DNA of 64,000 nt from Gadus chalcogrammus (taxonomy: Eukaryota > Chordata > Actinopteri > Gadiformes > Gadidae). Positions 1 to 12,391 of the stretch are shown piece after piece. The notes under the pieces are model-generated. The model did no database searches, had not been told where the DNA came from, and worked only from the letters and a program-made list of their open reading frames with translations. The translations under genes were made by a program, and so were the position numbers. The stretch is from the NCBI RefSeq assembly GCF_026213295.1, contig NC_079419.1, forward strand, positions 14,324,990 to 14,388,989, read 5' to 3'. Each line of letters begins with the position of its first letter. Position 1 is the first letter of the stretch.

Positions 1-2166
1 TTCCGACATCTCTATCTTCAAACCGCAATCAATTTTGCAATTCTAGATAATTAGCTAATTATTTATTAATAATATATTATTCAATAAATTCTTCCACAGC
101 TTGGTTGAAATTGTTTAATGACAATATTTTGCAAAGCACATGTTTTATTTATTGTTTTATTTAATAATATTTTGTTACCAACTACAGCTGGCCAATCATT
201 GGAACCTGGAGACATCAACTCTTGCCCTGGATAGAGCTCGAGGGGCCGGTTGTCTCGAGCGTTCCCTATCAACCGTTATCAAACATTTTATCGACTAAAC
301 AGCCGTTAATGGCAGAAAATGGGTTATTACGTTTCGAGACCGTTTTTTAAGGTAAATTACCGATATTCATATAAGCGAAATACTTTTTTTTTGTATTTAT
401 TAGTTAACACTATTTGTCGGTTCCTGTTAATGGAGCTAACAACGCAATAATAAGTAGGCTTGGTCAAACAGAAGTTACGCTACTACGGTAAAGTTACAGA
501 TAAATGTTTTCCTTGTATGTATATTATATAAACGTGTAGGTATATGAAATATATATTCTTTTCCCTTCCCTAAGTAAGTAACGCCTGCTAGTTAATAGCA
601 AAGTTACTAGCTAGTTAACAGACTTTCGGCAGAAGATGAGTTACTCCTGCAAACCCGCAGATCTGGTAGGTAACGTTACATCTAGCCCGTTTTAGAAAGA
701 CGCTACCAGTAGCAATCAATCGCATGAAAACATAAAAGATAAGTTGAAATTTTGATTAAATCTGATGGTCGAAACACGAATTAAAGTTTCAGAGGCTATT
801 TCATTTCATCATCTTTGACCTATCTGTCTGCCTCTGACTTGAATCCACAATAGTTAGCATTTAGACGGCATTTACTTAAGGTTAGCTAAAATTCCTAGGT
901 TAGCTAAAATTACTTTATTAATTTAAATAAAAATACAACGAGTAGAAATTAAGAATAAACCTCAACATTATCGAGTGATTAACACTATATGCTTATGTTG
1001 AAAGTTTAAGATTCGACCCGTATGTAGTGTGTAAGGTAATATACCACTAGATAACTGTCAACCTTTTTTTTGTAAGCGTGAGGGAGCGTTCTGCTAGTTT
1101 GAGATCTGATGGTTGGAGGGGAGCAACTCCAGCAAGATTTTTACCAAGGACCAATGGTCTAAAGACGACGCATGGTTTAATAGGTGAACAGCTGTAAGAG
1201 TTTTATTTCAGATACATGGTTGGGATTTTCATCAGTTCTACTGTTGGTAAACAACAACCGCTTTTGATCATGACCCCATTTTTAGGTCTGGAATATCTTT
1301 GCGACCCATACTCTTTTAACCCAATCTTTGTCCCAGTGGACATATGTGCATCACGTTACAATATACAATAAGTGATTTGTGATCCATTAATCCTTATTCA
1401 TAATCATTACGCAGTTTGTTTCTATACAGGAATACACCTTTCACTTTCTTTAATAACGATTACATCATCATATTCTTGATCTTATAAGTCAGCGATCTCC
1501 CAGGACCCAATAAGCATATCAGACGAACTTCAGTTGGGACCCGACCCCCAGGTATGCCGAAACAGTTGCCTAACTTGACTTTTGTTCCTCTTGGTGACTT
1601 GAGGATGAAAAGCTGCAGATGCTGGTGGAGGAGCATGGCTCCAACAACTGGTCTTTGATATCTTATCATTTCAAGGTAAGTATTTGAGAGGATTGCATTG
1701 TGGTCAACAGTATACAGGACTTTTCTATATAAAGAATATTCCATATTCTCTAGAGTTCGAGCTCTAGGTTACAGGTTAGATATTAAAGTCGAAATGGGTG
1801 ACATTTCAATAGCTCTTTAGCTTATGCTTATAAAAAGAATTTGATCAATAAAATCACATCCTATTACTGTTCTATTCTACAACTTCAAAAATGCTGGCCA
1901 GCATCTACCTCTCTTTGTTTACCATAATATTACTATGGACCATCACAAAACCCCTCCCACTCACGCCACCCAGCCAATCGATCTACGTTAGGTCACGTCA
2001 CACACTAGACCATCCAGTTAATGTGGACAGAAAACAGTTATCGAGTTTTTATTCATTTTGAAAGTCTACCCGCCTACTTACTGAGTCGGGCTCTCAATCT
2101 CACACATTGCTGGACAGCAACAGCAGATTAACACGCCTTACTCAGTCGCTTCCTGCTTCCTCTCAG
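1..2166. other. AT-rich non-coding stretch upstream of mybl1
   Basis: No exon of the first Myb repeat or of another protein could be supported here. A short open segment at 636-665 (MSYSCKPADL followed by a GTAGGT donor) could be a 5' exon, but it does not resemble the known A-Myb N-terminus. The rest is AT-rich, with short self-similar words such as gctagttaa that are common in fish repeats. Confidence 0.5.
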
Positions 2167-4376
2167 TGTCAAAGGTCAGACCTTCAGTGTCAGCGGCGGG
2201 TGGCAGCAGAATGTCCCTCAGTCCAGAGTGGTGAAAGGCCCCTGGACTAAGGAAGAAGACGATGAGGGTAAAGAGGGACCTGGCCTGCTTGACCCTTATG
2301 TTGTCTAGCAGATGAAACTGCTAGAAAAACAATTGAGCATCGTGATGTTAGTGACTAGTTGCTGTGATCAATCAGTTAATAAAGTACAGTTATGATCAAC
2401 ATAAAGTAAGACGTCCACATCGATAAAAGGTTTGGTTTTCGTTTTCCTCCAAAATTCCCAGAGGTTGTTAGGGTGTTAAGCCACCTGACCAATCTACTGA
2501 CCTCTATTTCTCTGCATGCAGGTTATCCAGCTGGTGCACAAGTATGGTCCCTAAACGCTGGTCAGTCATCGCCAAGCCACCTTCACAGCCGCATTGGGAA
2601 GCAGTGCCCGAGAGCGCTGGCATAACCACCTCAACCCGGCCGTCAAGAAGAGCTTGTGGACCCCTGGAAGGAGGATCGCATGATTTCCAGGCCCACAAAA
2701 TCATGGGGAACCGCTGGGCACATATCTCCAAACTACTGCCTGGCAGGTAGGCTCAAATTAGGGGACAGACTAGAGTACCAACTAGGTCTTTAATAGCATG
2801 TGAACAGGGCACAGAAAAGGAGGCGTGGACATAACTACTAAATGTTTTGTTTCAAGGACATGTATCAATTCTATTTAAGAACCACTGGAACTCCACCCTG
2901 AAGAGGAAAGTGGAGAATGAGGGCTACCTCCTGCCCTTCACCCGCTCCTTCTCCCTCACCTTCACAAGAAAACTCTTCCCGACACTCCTCCGTTGCTTTC
3001 CATCTGACACTCCTACTCCAATCATCTCCCCCACAGCTCCTTGAAGTCCAATCGTGGACTCGGGACAGACAATGTCACTGCTACAGCACACTTTCCACAG
3101 TAAGGTCAAACCCCCAACTACTAGCATTGCATTTAGTCTTACCTGGGAACGTGCTCCAATTACCCCCTATATATATGAGACCTAATCTTTTCACATCCGA
3201 CTCATTCTCCTCACTCAGCAGGGGGAGTGTTTGCAACACCTAGGCATCAGCTGTGGTCAAGGATCAGCCGTGTGTATGACCCAGCTCTTTAATCTGAGCA
3301 CCCTGGAGGAGCCTGGTCATTGATCAGTGAGCACCCCCTCTTCGCACAGTGTATGCTTCTCATACCCAACAACTCTCCGGGCAGCTCTACACCCCTGCAC
3401 CTCGCCCAGGCCTGTGGAGTCCCATGCAGATCCATTCAGGTACTTTGCGAGTGATGTCTGTGGGTTGGTTTCTGAACTGACCCTGTTCATATCCTAAATG
3501 TAACTTGACCCACAGGACCCAATGGCCCTGGGGGGACTGGGCCAGCTATAGCCTACAGCCTAATGATCCCATCACCCCTGACACTTGAAACAGCAGTCAT
3601 CTCCACCCTCAGTTCCTTCACAGAGCTCAGCAGGGCACTGTGGACCTGATCTCCTCTGGCCTTGTGACAACACCGAAAGTTCACGGTCTCTTTTGCCCTT
3701 TTCTCCTCCACAAGACACTACCTCACACCTCAACTTGTATCCATTATGCAAAGCATCTCTTTCTAGTAGTCCAGACACTGGTCCTAAAATCTAAAGGTAG
3801 TCGATTTGATAAATAGATTAGCAGTTTACTAGCCATGCAACCATACGAACTCTTGCAAGCTCATTTTTGCTCTCTAGATGAGGTCTGACTTTGGTATGTA
3901 TGAGATAGACCGACCAATCCCATCCATATCATTTGAGGCTGGATAAATACGATGATAGCAGCGCCGTTAGATGCATTTGAACAACACAAAGATGGCTGCC
4001 GCTGATGTAGAATGTAGTCTGTGTATTCTGCTACCGAGACAGTATTACATTTCATGGACCAGTATACTCCCTAAAAGAAGAACAAACGACTCACTTATTG
4101 CTTTGGTTGAGAAAAATGATGTTTTTTTTTTTTAATTATCACCCAGTTTATTGAATACTTTTTGTCCTACCTCATCAGCCTCACACCTGGTTTGTGGGTA
4201 ACAGGACCTTATGAACTGTGATTCTTGTGGTTTCAGGATGGAGAAACGTGTCTCCAAAGCAGAGCAGGAGCCTAACGACTCCTGCTCCAATGGCAGCACC
4301 CCTGTCAGGACCCTGGGATTCTCTCCTTCAGAGGTCAGCATGGACTCTCACTTCAAGTGGCCATCTTGGTCCTCAA

Positions 4377-5410
4377 CCAAGATAAAGCTAGATGGGCTAA
4401 CAGGATATTAGTTCTATGTTCAAGGCAGGCCAGCTCCTTCCCATCTCCATTAATGGCCATGTGTGGAGTGGGTCTCCTCCTTCCGCTTCTTAGGCACCAC
4501 TATCCACCAGTCCCTATCATGGAACCTCAACATTAGTCTTATTATTTCCAAATCCCATCAGAGGTTATACTTCCTCCGTCAGCTGAGGAAGTTTGGGGTA
4601 AGTCAGGCAGGCATGACCCATTTTTTATCGTGCAGACATCGAAAGCGTGCTCACCTTCTCCCTCCTGGTCTGGTATGGTAGTGCTACCAGCCAGACAAAC
4701 GACAGCTGATGAGGGTAGTACGCAGGGCCTCTAAAATCATTGGCTGTAGTCTGCCCTACCATAGCTCGCACTATGACACCAGAATTTCCAGGAAAACTAG
4801 GAAGATCATCTCTGACCCCTCTCATCCAGCACACCACTTATTCCCACTCTTACATCAGGGAGGAGGTACAGAAGCATCACAAGTAAACAACACGCCTTTA
4901 GGGATAGTACCTATCTACAAGCTATACGCCACCTTGAACAAGCACTAAGCACTTTAAGGTCTTTAAGATCTTCATGTTCTCCTCACTTGCAGTTGTTTGC
5001 ACCACTGTACTGTACTTTACTGACTGTCATCCCCGCGAACCATGCGTTGTGTGTTTTTCATGTGTGTTGTACTCCTTGTTATAATGTTGCCGTTTTGGCT
5101 TTCTGTCTTGTACTATGTTGTGTTGTATGTAGCTGTGTAATACATGTGAGCACACCAAAACAAATTCCTATCAACTGTATTTGTATACTGTTTGAAATGG
5201 CTATAATAACTTGAACTGGAACCTTGATGAAGATAGACGAGCCTTATAGGATACTAGTTCTTGTGTTCAACAGTAGATTGGTTAGAAGAGCTAAGAGATA
5301 CTAATTCTATGATGAAGAATAGATGAAGATAGACAAGCTTAGAGTATACTAGTATATGTTAATCAGCAGATTCAGTTAGACAAGCTAGGAGGATATTCGT
5401 TCTATGGTCT
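4377..5410 (+). mobile_element. L2-like non-LTR retrotransposon 3' fragment inside a degenerate minisatellite
   Basis: Between about 4430 and 4950 the plus strand encodes pieces of a reverse-transcriptase C-terminal region (VSSFRFLGTTIHQSLSWNLNIS, then RLYFLRQLRKFGVS, then MRVVRRASKIIGCSLPY, ISRKTRKIISDPSHPAHHLFPLL). Several frameshifts separate them. A 3' tail follows to about 5215. On both sides lies the same degenerate repeat (aagctagatgggctaacagg at 4384 and related copies at 5225-5400), so the LINE seems to have landed inside a minisatellite in a mybl1 intron. Assignment to L2 rather than a close clade is uncertain. Confidence 0.65.
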
Positions 5411-6217
5411 GCTACTGTGGCATTTGAGAGGGTTTGTCTCCTGCCAGTTTCCTAAACAAGGGCCCAGGTGAGGATTCAACACGACCTCCACGCCAGTTAG
5501 TGCTAAGAAGCATCCCAGTGTTACCAGCAGCCCTCAGCCCAACGGAGAACTAGCCATCCACTGCAGCACCAAACACAACCCAAGTGCTATTTCACTACTT
5601 GTTCCCTGGAGCCCAGGTGTGTTTGATTTACTTGCTAGCGGCATTGGGTCCCCTGTTGGCTATATATTCTAATGAGAATATGAATATATGATGAGAAAAT
5701 TCATTAATAACATTATAATGAATTCAATGCTATCGTTATTGTTTTTTAATCTCCATCCCTACTGGGCTGAGATCTGCAATGGTTCTGACCTCATTTTATG
5801 AAAGGGTTTTATTTTAGCGTAATGTCTATCCGGTGTCTATCTGGTGTTTAGTGTCTTAATAAAAGGGTATGCAAGGTTATGTGGAGGTGATCAGTATTGA
5901 TGAAGATAATTTGCGTAAGTGAACCAGTCTGCTATGTTTGAAATGCTTTAGGACTCCTAAGGACATCAAGGACCTTCTGCTGCCTACTCCTCAAACACCA
6001 ACGCCCTTCAAGTCCATCCACAGCAGCCAGGAGGGCCAACTGGCGCTTGAGTGCCCTCAGGTATTGCTCAAAAAGTATTTATCCCCTATACTAAAAGGGC
6101 CCCTATTTTCCCACCAGCTGTGATGTTTCCCACCATTCACTTTTAGTGCATGACTTTATTGTCAACAAGACATTGGATGCATCCTAAACTCACTGCAGTT
6201 ATAAAGAGAGTGAGTTG

Positions 6218-6327
<110 letters not shown>

Positions 6328-6537
6328 TGTTCGTACTGTAGTGTGTGGAGGACATCAACATACCGTTGCTAGTTGAGACTGGTGTCTTCATGCACAACGG
6401 AGGGCTCCCTGTCTCATCTTTACTCTGAGGTCAGAAGATATCCTACCTCAGGAAGTAACTAACCAAAGTGACACACAAATATCTAGAACCAGTGGAAATA
6501 TGCAATCGGGATGCTTGCATTTCGTTGATTAGGATGG

Positions 6538-7442
6538 TAGGGCCATATGAAATCCGTTTTATTTTTTTCCAAATTCCGTTTTATTTTTTCCAAATCCGTT
6601 TTTTTCCGTTTTAATTTTCATTAATTCCGTTTTTACACTTAAAATCATCAGAACGAGTTGTCAAATAAGTGCGAACGAATACAATTTAATCAGATAGAAG
6701 ACTACATTTATTAAAACATCACAACATTGCCTGTTTTTAGTGCTTCAAATAAAACATGACATAAATATTAAAGTGCTTATAAACTCTTTTTTTATAAACT
6801 CAAATTGTTGTTTGAATGGGCGTGCCCTGGCTACAGCGTTCATTGTTTTTCATATGGATTTTGGACTTCAAGTGGTCATCGCACGTATCTTTGCGTTTCC
6901 AATCGATAGTATGTTGACATATTCTACAAAACACCTGAGTGATAGAAGTGTTTTGGATATTGTTCGGCTCTGAATTTGGGGTTAGAACCGAATTACGGGC
7001 GCTTCAACTTCTTCTTCGGCTTCTTGTTAGGAGCGGGACCTATTGTTTGCGTGGGGGACCAGGGATTTTTTTTTAACATTGTTGTGCGAGTGACTGCTAA
7101 ACATTCAGTGACGTTAATGTCACCTGTGTTGTTTCCCTTTTCCCTCGAAACTGAATTTCACCAAAATAATGGCGAATTCCCGCTGCATTCCGCTGCATAT
7201 TGTAAATGTGACGTCTGATGTGCCTTGTCCCTGTTGCATGTTATATGTGCTGAAGAACAGGAACCTGCTGGAAATCAGTTATTTTACTAAGACAGGCCCG
7301 TTTTAAATTGTAACTTTGTTACTTTTAATACTTTTCTGCTTAATAAAATAATAATAAAAAAAAATGATCAGTTGATTCCGTTTTTATTGTCCAATTCCGT
7401 AATTCCGTCCGCGTTTTCGTTATCGCGGATTTCATAGGGCCC
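6538..7442. mobile_element. Non-autonomous hAT-type DNA transposon
   Basis: The ends are inverted: tagggccatatgaaatccg on the left and cggatttcatagggccc on the right. They are flanked by the exact 8-bp direct repeat TAGGATGG at 6530-6537 and 7443-7450. The interior has several copies of a ccgtttt word near both ends and no convincing transposase. An 8-bp duplication and this size fit a hAT family; class is inferred from these alone. It lies in a mybl1 intron. Confidence 0.75.
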
Positions 7443-7952
7443 TAGGATGGCAGCTGTAAAAACACTCTCAACAGCCTAGTGACCACTTCTTGCCACTGCC
7501 TTTTAAAACTTTTGCCATCTCCCACTGTTTCAGATCCCTGCTTGCTGGAGGTCCGAAAGGAAGAGTTTGGTTCTGGAGGCCTGGAGTGAAGACAGCCCAA
7601 CTGGTCTATTCCGCGCCCAAGAACATTTCCAAAGCACTCAGGTAGCCGTAGTTCTCGTTCTGGTAGCTGCGTGATAGCCTATATTGTGTCATCTTGCTGG
7701 GATTTCCTTTATGCTGTACCAAGATTAGTCTAACTACCTCTAGCTGGGCCTAGACATAGCCTTCCATTCACTAGCTGGTTCAGTCTGATAAAAACCTTGT
7801 GTCTATCTGTCTTCTAGATCCAGGGAGAAAGCCTGCTCAGTCGTTCCCACCTGAACAGCTCTCTGCTGGGATGTCAGGAGCTAGGCTGCTCCCCAGAAGA
7901 TGAAAGCCCTGGAGATCACCTACCTATCCAATCAAGATCAGCACAATCATAG

Positions 7953-10900
7953 CAGGTTGGAACTGCCCAATTTCCCCAGCCCCTACATTCCCCAGAGGCA
8001 CCTCAACTCAGCTTGTTGGAGGTAGGAATATATGAAGGGCTTCAGTGTTCTGGGAGCTGGCCATCCTTACACAAGGTTCCTAGTTTTTCAAATATACGAT
8101 AACCAGGGCATGAAGCTAAGGTAGTGCCATCGTGGTGCCTGAAGTTAGAGAATGACCCATTTGTAGGCCGACTGGTGAAGAAGAGATGGTGGTGTTGAGC
8201 TTGACTGAGCATAACACACACGAAGTCTGACCCCATAATACTGCTTCACCATAGACCAACAGTGACTCCAGCTTACATACGGCCACCATAAATCGACAGC
8301 AGTGACTCTAGACCATTGTATTTCTTCTGTGTTGGATCCAGCTCTACCTCCTGAACAGTATTGATTAAAGTCAGCAGTCCTCACGTCGTGCCACATTACG
8401 CAATCCATAATCCACTATGATAATCCCTATATGTTTGGTTTGAACCAAGATGCTGGCAAGGTTTCTTTCAGAGGGCACAGACACAGGAAATATGCTCTGT
8501 AGAGCAGAAAGAGTATATTTGAACCTAGAGGTCACACTTTTTGTATTTCCGTTTTGTTGGAGGTATAGTCAGCATTTGGCTAACTAAGCGAGCGATTAGA
8601 GTGACAATAGGCTTCAGTGGCGGTGAGGAGTAGCTCCTAATACACACTGTGGGGCTGGGACAGAACTGTCCCACAAGCTCAGATTGCAAGGACATTTTGA
8701 AGCACATTTTAACTGTTAATAACTGAAACATTTATTGGATTCTGGACAATATGATGCAGGTATAGTTATTCATTCATCTTCGGTAATGTAGATTGAGTGG
8801 GGTTAGCAACATGGCCACAATGTCAGTCTCCGACTGGAGGACATGTTTAGTTCTGTCTCCAGTCGGTTTTAGACAAATGTTTTTTAAAATCGTTTCTACT
8901 TTGAGTCTGAATTCAATGTTAGATTAGGTCCTGGACACTTCTTAGTGTTTTTACGTCTATACAGAATTTTTAACTTCCAATTTCCTCATCTCCAGTGTTT
9001 TTATGGAATGTCAGGTGTGAAAAAGTAATTTGTAGCACAGTTTGAGCTAAAGGGAGAAGACGATGCCTTGGTCTGTCTGTCTTGGTTTCTGGACATATGA
9101 ATAGATGGAGAATAAAACCCTTATCAAAGGGAGACCTTTAAGTCAGTAAAACATCTAAAGGGCTTTGATCCCAGTATGTATGTGACAGTATTTTATGTAT
9201 ATTTATATATATATATATATATATATACACTATATACAACTTTTAATAGTTATTTAGTTCTCATTTGAAACAAATGTCTTGATCTTTTTTATTCCAAATC
9301 ATTTACAGGATTTTAACCATTAACAATGAAAAACAAACAACAGTCTTTTACTCAATGAAGCCTTTGCTTGTGAATACACTTTTTAATGGATTTTAGATCT
9401 TATTTTTGATAGAATGTTGAACATGTTGCCATAAAGTTTGGGTTTATTTTTTGCGTAAAAACAATTATAATATAAGTTAACTGTTCAAGTATATATTGCT
9501 ACTGTACATGTCATGGTCAAATATTTTGTCATATGGAATAAATGACTTGTCAATGATTCATCGTAATTTACATAAATTATACAATACTGTATGGTGTAGT
9601 ATGGGTTATGTTTGAATGCTAAATAAATATTATTACATTAAAGATCATATGTATGGATGTGAATCTGGCTCAACACGGTGACACATTGCTCAGTGCTCTA
9701 TGCTAAGAGTCGGTGGTTCAGTCAAATAAAAGCTATGTTGCAGGCAGATGAGAGGCAGGATTTGTCTATTTTATGAATGAAATAGGTTTTGCAATAAACA
9801 AATATCACATTGAAATATCAGAGGTAAAAAACTGAATCAAAAGACGACACTGACAGAATATTGACAACGCAAACAATTTGTTCTTAGAAAGAGATATAAA
9901 TACAAATGTCACCCTCACAATTCAAATATTTTATCATGCTACTGTATTTATTTGAACTGAACTAAATGGTTATCTTGCCTCCAGAGTAGCCTACTGAGGA
10001 CAAATGGTTACAAACTATTTCACACTATTGACCAGCTATGCGAATAGTTTGGAACATTATATTGTTACCAAATGTATTAGTCTAGTTCATTCCTGGTATG
10101 GTAAATGGAACATGCTCTGCCCCACATTTAAATGCAGTGGTTGTTTACAAATCTACAACTCTGCATTTCTCAGCTGAAGACAATCAACCAAAAGTGCTTC
10201 AAATTTGTGACTTGAAAACGTTTAGGACATTAATTCTTTGGATACGAATAACCACTCCCTTCGTATTCTTTGCAACGGCCGTCCCAATATCAATCTAAAT
10301 TTATATAAATAAAGAAAATAATTGCTCAAATTTTTTTATACAAGCCTTCACATTTTTGTAAATCTTTTTTACTTTACTCAGGCAGAAATCATGTACACCG
10401 ACAAGTGTTGTTTAAGGTTTAAGGTTACATTCACATTACGTTTAGTCGCGTTATGGCATTACATTGTAATGAAATTGAAAAATCCAATATAAAGGTGATA
10501 TGGACTTAACGACGAATGTGACAGAATGAATGTCAGTTATTGAAAATCGAATACAGAAACGATCAGATCAGGAGTTTATTGTGCGTATCTGCGTTATTGA
10601 ATCCAAAATGACGCCCATTGTTTGTGAGGCATGAGAGTGCTTCTTATCACAATAAACTGTTTAAAAAAAAAACATCCTTTTATTTAAATGACATTGAAAT
10701 TTAACACATACTGACGCTGAATGCGCTTTTTAACTTTTAAGCATCCGAAGGAAAAGCGCCTCACAGCTTGACATTCAAAACCGTTAATTTTTAATATCAT
10801 CAAAATGGTTTGTGATACTCAGGGAACTAAGAGTGTTACATATTGGCTAATCTCCAGTCTTTAAAACATACCAATCTTTAGGAATTCAGCCCTCCTTTCA

Positions 10901-11413
10901 AGGCGCTTTTGTGTTTTGCAAAGGGTAAAAAAGTTGAATATCAAACTAGAATCCCCATGTAACATCACATTAACTTTAGAATATAGGTGAGTCGACTACC
11001 TATACAGCTGTAGATAATGTTAGTGTTTCCCACATCATTATATTCTACTAGTGTTAACTGACTGGGGGATTAAACGTTTTTTTCGTTGGAAAGATATTCC
11101 ATTTTCAACAGATATTCACGCTCTGAATTGCAGTGATATGTGACACATTGAACTCAAGACTGGATCACCGGAATGAGTCTGTGTTGAGCAGTGTATACCT
11201 GCCCAGGAGATGTTTAACGTTTCAAAATGTTCCCAATGGAACATGGAACTTCTAGTGTTTAGAACTTCTAGTGTTTAGAAGTGTATCCCACTAGCTCTAC
11301 AACAGTTAAAAGCAGGTAAAGAACTGCATGGCTCGTAGAGCTCTAGTGTGGATGTATTGCACATAGACTGTATATTTCACAGGTTCAACGGACTTGACAG
11401 ACTATATAATACA
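7953..11413. other. AT-rich mybl1 downstream region without a recognised gene
   Basis: No conserved exon seen on either strand. The start may hold the 3' end and UTR of mybl1; an AATAAA hexamer lies near 9621. A short (TA)n run is at 9207-9228. Otherwise no structure could be supported. Confidence 0.5.
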
Positions 11414-11421
11414 GATATAAC

Positions 11422-12042
11422 TAGGGATGCACTGATTCCACTTACATTTGAGTACTCGCCAATACCAAATACCTGCATGAGTACTTAATAATACCATTAC
11501 AGTTGCACGCATGGCGTGTTATCACCATGGTTACGCCCAACGGCAACTTTATGATTTTTCTTTTTGTATCATCGTCGTGTGTAAGCGTCATAACGTTTTT
11601 CCATATCCAACGATGTTGTATATGAAATGAGCTACACACTCTAGCGATAACATTATAGTTGTACGGGAATCCTAACCCTAGGGCGCTGGTATTAAATAAA
11701 TCACTGCTCAGACGGAGCTCGACTATCAACATACTGTCGCGGTACACAATGAGTTTCAGAAAAAGCGAAACTTTCTCTCAAACAGAGCTCCACACGTCCA
11801 CACAAACCGAGTCCTCCAGTGCACCTTGTTTCACTAAATTGAGGACTTACTTCGCTACCTGTAATAAAATGGCATAGATTACTATGTTGACGATCATATA
11901 GGAAAAATGTGCACGAAAAAAAACGTTTTTGGTTCACTGGCTCTTCAACGTTACTTCACGTTGCGTAAAGTGGCATCGGGTGGTTGTATCGGAGAGGTTT
12001 TACGAGTACATGAGCACAGCATCGGGTACTGGTGCATCCCTA
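11422..12042. mobile_element. hAT-type MITE
   Basis: The terminal inverted repeats are tagggatgcactgattcca on the left and the related atcgggtactggtgcatcccta on the right. They are flanked by an 8-bp target duplication with one mismatch, gatataac (11414-11421) and gataaaac (12043-12050). No transposase frame is present. The ends and the 8-bp duplication point to a hAT family. Confidence 0.8.
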
Positions 12043-12180
12043 GATAAAACTGACTTTCCATATGTGTACATTGATGGATACTTTCGCAGACCTACTAATT
12101 GAATGCACTAGTACTCGTTGAGATTTAGGACATGTATTACATTTTACACATATTGTTTTTTGGCCTGGCAGGGGTTCTCA

Positions 12181-12209
12181 CTTTAATTGTGTTATAAACA
12201 CAATTAAAG
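12181..12209. repeat. Perfect 13-bp inverted repeat with a 3-base loop
   Basis: ctttaattgtgtt is followed by ata and then by its exact reverse complement. It lies 180 bp downstream of the last vxn exon (vxn is on the minus strand), so it could fall in the 3' UTR or just past it. Confidence 0.8.
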
Positions 12210-12391
12210 GGGAAACACTGATATTTGTTAAAGGAAAGCGAATGTAATGCAGCGTGCCTATATTTTTTCGTTCGCTTCAAATAGGACGCGAGTCAATTTT
12301 GGACAAAAATTCCAAGTCCTCATGAAACGTCAAATGGGCTTGAGGCTTCAGAGTCTTAATGCTTGAGTCTAACTGCTTCTCTGAAGGCATC

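Noticed and set aside
636..665. First coding exon of mybl1 (MSYSCKPADL then GTAGGT)
   Set aside because: Has an ATG and a donor, but no similarity to the A-Myb N-terminus and no transcript support.
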